Source of the DNA: Boseongicola aestuarii
Lineage (GTDB): Bacteria > Pseudomonadota > Alphaproteobacteria > Rhodobacterales > Rhodobacteraceae
Reading direction: 5' to 3'
Length of the DNA stretch: 60,943 nt
NCBI RefSeq assembly: GCF_900184815.1
Contig: NZ_FXXQ01000016.1
Coordinates: forward strand, 1 to 60,943
Shown here: positions 55,482-60,943 of the stretch, in pieces
Layout of the letters: the number at the start of each line of letters is the position of its first letter
How positions within the stretch are numbered: the first letter of the stretch is position 1
The notes under the pieces: model-generated
Seen by the model: only the letters and a program-made list of their open reading frames with translations
Databases searched by the model: none
What the model was told of the DNA's origin: nothing
Translations under genes and position numbers: made by a program

Positions 55482-56324
55482 TTAACGGCCCTTCTTCTTG
55501 GCGTGACGCGAACGCAGGATAAGTTTCGACGACGCCTTGTTCTTGTTCCGGGTGCGCGCACCCTTTGTCGGCTTGCCCCACGGCGATACCGGGTGACGTC
55601 CACCGGACGTACGACCCTCACCACCACCATGCGGGTGATCGACCGGGTTCATCACGACGCCACGCACAGACGGGCGGATGCCCTTGTGACGGTTGCGACC
55701 GGCTTTACCGAGGTTCTGGTTGCTGTTGTCGGGGTTCGACACGGCACCCACAGAGGCCATGCACTCCTGACGGACGAGACGAAGCTCCCCCGACGAGAGG
55801 CGAATCTGTGCGTAACCACCGTCACGACCAACAAACTGAGCGTATGTACCAGCCGCACGGGCGATCTGCCCGCCCTTGCCCGGCTTCATCTCGATGTTGT
55901 GGACGATTGTGCCGATTGGCATGCCCGAGAACGGCATCGCGTTGCCCGGCTTCACGTCAACCTTGGCGCCCGCTACGACCTTGTCGCCAACGGCCAAACG
56001 CTGAGGTGCAATGATATAAGTCTGCTCGCCGTCATCGTACGTGATCAGTGCGATAAAGGCGGTCCGGTTCGGGTCATATTCGATCCGCTCAACCGTAGCA
56101 GCTACATCAAGCTTGTTCCGCTTGAAATCTACAATGCGGTAAAGACGCTTTGCGCCCCCACCCTTGCGACGCATCGTGATCCGTCCGGTATTGTTCCGTC
56201 CGCCATTCTTTGTAAGTCCCTCAGTGAGGGCCTTTACAGGGCGACCTTTCCAAAGCTCCGAACGGTCGATCAGCACCAGCCCTCGCTGGCCCGGCGTCGT
56301 CGGCTTATACGACTTAAGTGCCAT
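55482..56324 (-). CDS. rplB: 50S ribosomal protein L2
   Basis: A 280-residue L2: [40 protein letters not shown], and the peptidyl-transferase-side loop [20 protein letters not shown] with the conserved histidine. The start at 56324 is chosen by family length; the frame is open to 56417 across the leader hairpins. It is the first gene of a unit separated from rplW by 2.3 kb of other genes. Confidence 0.97.
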   Translation of the reverse strand: MALKSYKPTTPGQRGLVLIDRSELWKGRPVKALTEGLTKNGGRNNTGRITMRRKGGGAKRLYRIVDFKRNKLDVAATVERIEYDPNRTAFIALITYDDGEQTYIIAPQRLAVGDKVVAGAKVDVKPGNAMPFSGMPIGTIVHNIEMKPGKGGQIARAAGTYAQFVGRDGGYAQIRLSSGELRLVRQECMASVGAVSNPDNSNQNLGKAGRNRHKGIRPSVRGVVMNPVDHPHGGGEGRTSGGRHPVSPWGKPTKGARTRNKNKASSKLILRSRHAKKKGR

Positions 56325-56349
56325 GCTTTCTGTCTTCCGTTTGCTTCGT

Positions 56350-56444
56350 GCCGGGTGTTCCCGGCTTTTCAGTTTAAAGGGCCCCGAAGGTCCCCGGCTA
56401 GAATTGGGTTTCCCCAAAGAAAACCACCCCGGACGAATCCGGGG
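56350..56444 (-). promoter_or_regulatory. Structured 5' leader of rplB with three hairpins
   Basis: Reading the minus strand from the predicted start (about 56453) there are three hairpins. The first is CCCCGGA/TCCGGGG (56427-56444) followed by TGGTTTTCTTTGG, terminator-like. The second is capped by a C(UUCG)G tetraloop (56379-56394, six pairs with one A-G mismatch). The third is GCCGGG/CCCGGC (56350-56365). The ribosome-site region follows. The first could be the terminator of the upstream gene, or an attenuator, since the promoter lies ahead of it. Confidence 0.5.
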
Positions 56445-56459
56445 CGGGTGTTGAGGGGG

Positions 56460-56488
56460 CTTCTAGCGGGGATGGGGGTGGGTGGCAA
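56460..56488 (-). promoter_or_regulatory. Sigma70-type promoter for the rplB-to-rplP unit
   Basis: On the minus strand TTGCCA (56483-56488), 17-base spacer, TAGAAG (56460-56465). The -35 hexamer is the same as upstream of rpmC and rplO; the -10 is weaker. Confidence 0.6.
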
Positions 56489-56662
56489 GGGGTCAGGTCG
56501 GCGTTTTCCTGACGCTAAAGACCCGCCGCTTGGCCATTCACGGTGCCAGCCGTCGACCCATCTGCAAAAAGCCAGAAAGTGCCCGGACCGTCAGACGCAC
56601 ACAATCCATTCAAGAACCGCGCAGCCCACCCGATCGCACGCGTTGAGTCTGGCTTGAAATGT

Positions 56663-56704
56663 CTGGCAGAGAACCCGAGGTGGGTATCCGAGGTTCTCTA
56701 CCAG
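56663..56704. repeat. Large inverted repeat of unknown role
   Basis: CTGGCAGAGAACC (56663-56675) and GGTTCTCTACCAG (56692-56704) form 13 pairs with one mismatch as DNA (one wobble in RNA) around a 16-base loop. It lies 50 bases past the VPLPA-CTERM gene on the minus strand. There is no T run, so it is not a standard terminator; it may stabilise the mRNA end or bind a protein. Confidence 0.6.
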
Positions 56705-56756
56705 CCAAGCCAGAAAGGAACAGCCCAAACTGACTCACACCACTAGCGCGAGTTCG

Positions 56757-57479
56757 CTATGAACGACGGCGGCGCATCGCTGCAAGCCCGCCGAGACCAC
56801 CCAGAAGCAACCATACAGCTGCCGGCAGTGGGATCTGGCTAACGACAAGGTCATCTAGACGCGCGTTTGCGTCGCCTGCGGCGGACCAGACGGCCTTGCC
56901 GATGTCCAGACCCAAATCATTCAGGCTGATGATATAGCCGTAGTTCTTGCAGATTATCGCTTCAAAGCACTCCGCCTCGTTGCCCGGATCCGATCCCTCG
57001 CCATCGAAATAGACGATATCAAGACCCCATTCTCTTACATCTGCGAATGTTTGCAGATTTCCAAAGAAGAACGACAGCCCATCAGCTGGCGAAGCGTCAT
57101 CAAATGAGGCGTAGAGATCCAACGTCACGAAGTTCGTTGGACTTCCTTCCTGCTCATCACCGATTGCCCCGTTTCCTGTATTCAGGAAATAGAAGCTGAA
57201 CAGGTCGAAGTTTTCCTGATCTTCGCGATACAGCGTAGGCTCAACGGTCTGAGTTGTCTCAATCGTGCACTTTCCGTCGGCGCACAGTCCGCCCTGGATA
57301 TTGACCGGTTCCATAATATAACCGCCAACGACATAGGACTTGTCACCTTGCTCGTTGATGACAGTTCCGCCATCACCGGAAGCCCCGTCGAAGTCGATTT
57401 TAAATGTGGCCGCGTTGGCGGCTGCCGCTGCGCCTATCGTGACCAAAGCGGCCGCGCAGATTGTACTAAAAACTCTCAT
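56757..57479 (-). CDS. VPLPA-CTERM sorting domain exported protein
   Basis: A 240-residue protein with signal peptide MRVFSTICAAALVTIGAAAA (cleavage near ANAAT), an all-beta-looking middle with four cysteines, and the C-terminal sorting tag IPLPAAVWLLLGGLGGLAAM plus RRRR. This tag is the VPLPA-CTERM variant of PEP-CTERM, cut and processed by an exosortase in bacteria that make extracellular polysaccharide. The exosortase is not in the window. It lies on the same strand as the ribosomal genes but behind the rplW terminator. Confidence 0.9.
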   Translation of the reverse strand: MRVFSTICAAALVTIGAAAAANAATFKIDFDGASGDGGTVINEQGDKSYVVGGYIMEPVNIQGGLCADGKCTIETTQTVEPTLYREDQENFDLFSFYFLNTGNGAIGDEQEGSPTNFVTLDLYASFDDASPADGLSFFFGNLQTFADVREWGLDIVYFDGEGSDPGNEAECFEAIICKNYGYIISLNDLGLDIGKAVWSAAGDANARLDDLVVSQIPLPAAVWLLLGGLGGLAAMRRRRS

Positions 57480-58124
57480 ATTTTTGCCCCCACAAAAACA
57501 GAATATATCCGTCGAAAGAAGACGGCGACTCGCATTGAAATGCGAACTCTGCGGGCAGTTTACCTTAGGTAACTCAGATTAATGCACAATAATTTGGCAA
57601 ACGACGACGAGAAGGACCGTCACAGTCGATTTCGGCAAAGAATGGCTCAGTTAAAGCCCTAATTGTCTACTAATGGCGACCAAAAAGCAGAGATTGCCCC
57701 TTACTGTTTCAAATAATGCGCCGTGCCAACGACCAAAAATCGCGCGTCGTCGCCGCTTCGAAGTTCTTGATAATTCGACCCAACGGTCATTCTTGATGCG
57801 CTGTCACGCTCCGATTTCACCTCGTCAAGCCCCGCCCGCTCCCTTAACCCCCTCTCAACACTCCTTATCGCCCTCACCACATCTAGCCACGACCCAAACT
57901 CCCACCACAACACGCACCGACGTGGCACCGACGTAGTACCGACGTCATACCGACGTCCCGAAACCGCGCATTTCCCTTAAAACGTTGACGTTAACCATTC
58001 CCCGCGCTGCACCACCCCTCGACCACCGAACGTTGCGCGGCTTCTCACGGTGAATTCACTTGCCCGCATTGCTCCCAGCCCGTCTAGTGACGTCAGGATT
58101 TCTTGAAGCCATTTTGGAGCACCC
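57480..58124. other. Divergent intergenic region between two exported-protein genes
   Basis: 645 bases with no convincing gene. The left part (57480-57720) is AT-richer and probably holds the VPLPA-CTERM gene promoter. The right part contains four tandem 11-base repeats (57915-57958). Confidence 0.5.
57915..57958 (+). repeat. Four tandem 11-base repeats
   Basis: ACCGACGT occurs four times at exactly 11-base spacing (57916, 57927, 57938, 57949), with three variable bases between. The array lies 167 bases upstream of the plus-strand exported protein gene. The near-helical spacing places all copies on one face of DNA, as in multi-site operators. Confidence 0.8.
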
Positions 58125-58595
58125 ATGAAACTGATCGCCGCAGCCCTTGCCTTGACCCTCGTTACCCCTGCAGCCATCGCTCAGGAATTTGATGTCGAAA
58201 TTATCGGCTACGGCAAGACCGAGCAATTCTTCGAGCCCCTGTCAGGCGATCTTATGGTAACCGACTCCCGCTCCCAGTTCGAAGACTTCGAGAACCTTGA
58301 AGGCACACCTCTTGAAGGCATGACCGGTCGCTGCTTTGGCAGCGCCACCATCTTGCGCGGCGTTCCAAGCGGCCATGGGAACTGTGTTTTCACCGACCCC
58401 GAAGGGGGCAAAGTCCTGCAATCTTGGAGCCTTGATGAAGTAGGTCAGGGCGGCAGCGCAGGCACATGGCATTTCGTCGGCGGCACCGGCAAACACGAAG
58501 GCATCACCGGCCGTGGCCACTACATTCGGCTCACCAACAATACCGCAGGCACCACCGAGACACGCATCTATGGAATAGCCCGCTGGCCAGAATGA
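58125..58595 (+). CDS. Exported hypothetical protein
   Basis: A 156-residue protein with a signal peptide (MKLIAAALALTLVTPAAIAQ, cleaved before EFDVE). The mature part looks like a small beta barrel. The motif GGTGKHEGITGRGHY is seen in several secreted lipocalin-like or allene-oxide-cyclase-like families (weak resemblance), and two cysteines (GRCFGSA, GNCVFTD) may form a disulfide. GGAG lies 7 bases before the ATG. It reads against the ribosomal genes and shares a terminator with rplW. Confidence 0.75.
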   Translation: MKLIAAALALTLVTPAAIAQEFDVEIIGYGKTEQFFEPLSGDLMVTDSRSQFEDFENLEGTPLEGMTGRCFGSATILRGVPSGHGNCVFTDPEGGKVLQSWSLDEVGQGGSAGTWHFVGGTGKHEGITGRGHYIRLTNNTAGTTETRIYGIARWPE

Positions 58596-58599
58596 AAAA

Positions 58600-58623
58600 G
58601 GGCTCCGCCACGTGGCGGAGCCC
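58600..58623. terminator. Bidirectional terminator of rplW and the exported protein gene
   Basis: A perfect 10-base stem GGGCTCCGCC/GGCGGAGCCC with loop ACGT. It is preceded by AAAAA and followed by CTTCATTT; on the minus strand it is followed by TTTTTCATT. It ends the S10-L3-L4-L23 unit 26 bases past rplW. Confidence 0.85.
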
Positions 58624-58649
58624 CTTCATTTCCAAGCCGTACGGCTGAC

Positions 58650-58946
58650 TTAGAGGCCAGTCGTCACGTCGATTGTGTTGCCTTCTTCAAGCGTCACATA
58701 GGCTTTCTTGACGTCTTTGCGCTTGCCCAGTTGGCCGCGGAACCGCTTGACCTTGCCTTTGGTGATGGTCGTGTTCACGGCCTTCACCTTGACACCAAAC
58801 AGACCTTCTACAGCCTCTTTGATCTGCGGTTTGTTCGCGTCGATCGCTACCTCGAAAACGACGGCACCGTTTTCAGACGCCATTGTTGTTTTCTCAGTGA
58901 TGATCGGCTTGCGCACGACATCGTAATGTTCGGTCTTCGCACTCAT
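58650..58946 (-). CDS. rplW: 50S ribosomal protein L23
   Basis: A 98-residue L23, the tunnel-exit protein that docks SRP and trigger factor: [53 protein letters not shown]. It overlaps rplD by 4 bases. rplB normally follows directly; here a terminator and two other genes intervene. Confidence 0.97.
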   Translation of the reverse strand: MSAKTEHYDVVRKPIITEKTTMASENGAVVFEVAIDANKPQIKEAVEGLFGVKVKAVNTTITKGKVKRFRGQLGKRKDVKKAYVTLEEGNTIDVTTGL

Positions 58947-59560
58947 TTCAGTCGAGCCTCCAACGCTTCGATCCCTGCTTTCGTGATCACCAGAGTGTCA
59001 CTTTTCAGGATATCATAGACATTCGCGCCCATCGTCGGCAGCACATCGATGGTGTCGATGTTGCGTGTCGCAACTGCGAAGTTTTCGTCCACAGTCGCGT
59101 CGATGATCAGAACGCGCTTCCAGCCAAGTGCCTTGACCTGCTTGGCCAATGCACCTGTCTTGGTGTCCTTCGCGGACGCCTCATCCAGGATGACCAGATT
59201 GCCGGTTGCCGCTTTCGAAGACAGCGCATGCTTGAGACCAAGCTTGCGGAACTTCTTTGTCAGCTCGTGGCCGTGGCTGCGTGGGGTCGGACCTTTGTAG
59301 ATACCACCACCGCGGAAAATCGGAGCATTCCGGGACCCGTGACGTGCGCCGCCGGTGCCCTTCTGGCGATAGATTTTCTTGGTGGAATAGCTTGTTTCCG
59401 ACCGTGTTTTGACCTTGTGGGTCCCGGCTTGCGCGTTGTTGCGCTGCCAGCGGACCATGCGGTGCAGGATGTCGGCACGAGGCTCGAGACCGAAGATCTC
59501 GTCGCCAAGATCGACCGACCCGGCTTTCTTGCCGTCCAGTTTGATCACGTCGAGTTTCAT
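58943..59560 (-). CDS. rplD: 50S ribosomal protein L4
   Basis: A 205-residue L4: [18 protein letters not shown] at 59560 (the frame is open to 59608 inside the rplC end), the rRNA-binding loop [20 protein letters not shown] and [16 protein letters not shown]. In E. coli L4 also represses the S10 operon by binding its leader; the S10 leader is outside this window. Confidence 0.97.
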   Translation of the reverse strand: MKLDVIKLDGKKAGSVDLGDEIFGLEPRADILHRMVRWQRNNAQAGTHKVKTRSETSYSTKKIYRQKGTGGARHGSRNAPIFRGGGIYKGPTPRSHGHELTKKFRKLGLKHALSSKAATGNLVILDEASAKDTKTGALAKQVKALGWKRVLIIDATVDENFAVATRNIDTIDVLPTMGANVYDILKSDTLVITKAGIEALEARLK

Positions 59561-59561
59561 A

Positions 59562-60425
59562 TCACTCACCGTCCTTCTTCTCTGCTTCAGCCGCTTCGGC
59601 CTCCGCAACTACATCGGCCTTCGCGTCTTCTGCTTCCGCAGCTTCCATTGCGGCCTGCTCGGCTGCAGCGGCTTCAGCGGCTGCGGCTTCTGCTTCTGCG
59701 GCAGCGGCTGCTGCGGCTTCTGCGGCGGCTTTTTCAGCTTCTTCAGCGGCAGACTTCAACGCAGCTGGAAGAATGACGTTCTCCGGAACCGGCTTCTTCA
59801 CCGCATCCTTGATCGTCACCCAACCACCCTTCGATCCGGGAACGGCGCCCTTGACCATGATCAGGCCACGGTCGGCGTCCGTGCGGACAACCTGGAGGTT
59901 TTGCGTCGTCACGCGGGCAGAACCCATGTGACCAGCCATTTTCTTGCCCTTGAAGACACGGCCGGGATCCTGACACTGACCGGTCGAACCGTGGCTGCGG
60001 TGGCTGACGGATACGCCGTGCGACGCACGCAGACCGCCAAAGTTCCAACGCTTCATGGCACCCTGAAAGCCCTTACCCACCGACGTGCCGGACACGTCAA
60101 CGAACTGACCTTCAAAGTAATGGTTTGCAGTGATCTCTTCGCCCACGTCGATCAGGTTTTCCGGATCAACCCGGAATTCCGCGATCTTCCGCTTTGGCTC
60201 GACCTTTGCAGCGGAGAAGTGTCCGCGCATCGCCTGAGACGTCCGCTTGGCCTTCGCAGTGCCCGCACCGAGCTGAACAGCAGAATAGCCATCCGTCTCG
60301 GCCGTGCGCTTTGCGACGACCTGAAGTTTGTCGAGTTGGAGAACGGTCACAGGGATCTGCTTACCGTCGTCCATGAACAGCCGGGTCATGCCGACTTTCT
60401 TTGCGATCACACCAGAGCGCAGCAT
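59562..60425 (-). CDS. rplC: 50S ribosomal protein L3 with long alanine/glutamate C-terminal tail
   Basis: A 287-residue L3. The core ([20 protein letters not shown] through [20 protein letters not shown] to about residue 220) is normal. It is followed by about 65 residues made almost only of Ala and Glu with a few Lys and Asp, ending EKKDGE. E. coli L3 has 209 residues. The tail is likely a charged helix on the ribosome surface. The ATG at 60425 is chosen by family start; the frame is open to 60464. Confidence 0.95.
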   Translation of the reverse strand: MLRSGVIAKKVGMTRLFMDDGKQIPVTVLQLDKLQVVAKRTAETDGYSAVQLGAGTAKAKRTSQAMRGHFSAAKVEPKRKIAEFRVDPENLIDVGEEITANHYFEGQFVDVSGTSVGKGFQGAMKRWNFGGLRASHGVSVSHRSHGSTGQCQDPGRVFKGKKMAGHMGSARVTTQNLQVVRTDADRGLIMVKGAVPGSKGGWVTIKDAVKKPVPENVILPAALKSAAEEAEKAAAEAAAAAAAEAEAAAAEAAAAEQAAMEAAEAEDAKADVVAEAEAAEAEKKDGE

Positions 60426-60438
60426 AATGAAGCCCTCC

Positions 60439-60753
60439 TTAGACCGAAATTTGAACGTCCACACCAGCGGCGAGGTCGAGCTTCATCAGCGCGTCCACGG
60501 TCTGTGGTGTGGGGTCAACGATGTCGAGAAGACGCTTGTGCGTACGGATCTCGAACTGGTCGCGCGACTTCTTGTCGACGTGCGGACCACGGAGAACCGT
60601 GAATTTCTCGATTTTGTTCGGCATCGGTATCGGGCCACGAACCGAAGCGCCTGTGCGCTTGGCTGTGTTCACGATTTCCTGTGTGGACGCATCCAGCACG
60701 CGGTAATCGAAGGCCTTGAGCCGAATGCGGATGTTCTGACTGGCGACTGCCAT
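60439..60753 (-). CDS. rpsJ: 30S ribosomal protein S10
   Basis: A 104-residue S10 (NusE): [40 protein letters not shown] and the [19 protein letters not shown] segment. The start is at MAVASQ (60753); the frame is open to 60801. It follows tuf by about 60 bases and precedes rplC. Confidence 0.97.
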   Translation of the reverse strand: MAVASQNIRIRLKAFDYRVLDASTQEIVNTAKRTGASVRGPIPMPNKIEKFTVLRGPHVDKKSRDQFEIRTHKRLLDIVDPTPQTVDALMKLDLAAGVDVQISV

Positions 60754-60816
60754 GGTCTTATCCTTTCGTTGAGAGGTGGAGCAGGTCACCCTGCCCCACA
60801 TCGAACCGGTTTATGT

Positions 60817-60943
60817 TTAGTCGATGATCTTCGACACGACGCCTGCGCCGACGGTGCGGCCGCCTTCGCGGATCGCAAAGCGCAGACCGTTTTCCATCGC
60901 AATCGGCGCGATCAGCTCAACCGTGAACGACACGTTGTCGCCC
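60817..60943 (-). CDS. tuf: Elongation factor Tu, C-terminus only
   Basis: The last 41 codons of EF-Tu run in from the right edge: [20 protein letters not shown], then [20 protein letters not shown] and stop. This is domain 3, which contacts the tRNA T-stem and EF-Ts. A tuf copy directly upstream of rpsJ is the classical str-S10 junction. Confidence 0.97.
   Translation of the reverse strand, partial: GDNVSFTVELIAPIAMENGLRFAIREGGRTVGAGVVSKIID

Noticed and set aside
57915-57958. CRISPR-like array
   Set aside because: Units are only 11 bases with 3-base variable gaps, with no spacers of 30 bases and no cas genes.

Overview
The window is a 60.9 kb piece of an alphaproteobacterial chromosome, most likely a marine Rhodobacterales (Roseobacter-group) bacterium. 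The evidence is the gene content: a BztABCD-type amino acid transporter, an ATP12 chaperone, LuxI/LuxR genes, a VPLPA-CTERM exported protein, a DUF6552-like membrane protein, and a GC-rich 'gggggttcc...ccggaccccc' intergenic element of a type I associate with this group. No genome comparison could be run.

Layout. 1-7.4 kb: the end of an oxidoreductase gene, an oligopeptide ABC transporter operon (oppA-B-C and a fused oppDF), and a Gfo/Idh/MocA oxidoreductase. 7.8-11.5 kb: tRNA-Arg(ACG) and a minus-strand operon (TVP38-type membrane protein, mercuric-reductase-like flavoenzyme, orphan histidine kinase). 11.7-28.9 kb: housekeeping genes (rpmH-rnpA-yidD, ssb, aroKB, xerD, yidC-MOSC-engB-argB-ferredoxin-sixA) with a decayed YafY-type regulator, a lytic transglycosylase, a CorC/HlyC protein and an EAL protein. 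28.9-37.4 kb: the bzt operon, then a chain with 4-nt overlaps (rarA-crcB-rluA-ATP12). 37.4-39.1 kb: a quorum-sensing locus with luxI stopped by an in-frame amber codon, an intact luxR and a 20-bp lux-box-like palindrome. 39.1-60.9 kb: the S10-spc-alpha ribosomal protein cluster, read on the minus strand from tuf (right) to rplQ (left).

The most unusual region is the ribosomal cluster. It is cut into five transcription units by four insertions of unrelated genes: a secreted protein plus a VPLPA-CTERM protein between rplW and rplB; a small membrane protein plus a 2OG-Fe(II) oxygenase-like protein between rplP and rpmC; a small exported protein plus a broken chemoreceptor between rpmD and rplO; and a glycosyltransferase between adk and rpsM. 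Each upstream unit ends in a recognisable hairpin terminator. Each downstream unit starts at its own sigma70-like promoter (TTGCCA or TTGACC, 17-18 bp spacer, TATACG-like). Three of the new leaders (rplB, rpmC, rpsM) fold into clear hairpins and are candidates for ribosomal-protein feedback elements. The oxygenase gene lies next to rplP, whose product L16 is the known substrate of the oxygenase YcfD in E. coli, so it is a candidate ribosomal protein hydroxylase.

Several signalling genes look broken: luxI (amber codon), the chemoreceptor (nonsense codon plus frameshift) and the YafY-type regulator (frameshift, no WYL domain). Either signalling is being lost in this strain or the assembly has local errors; reads would decide.
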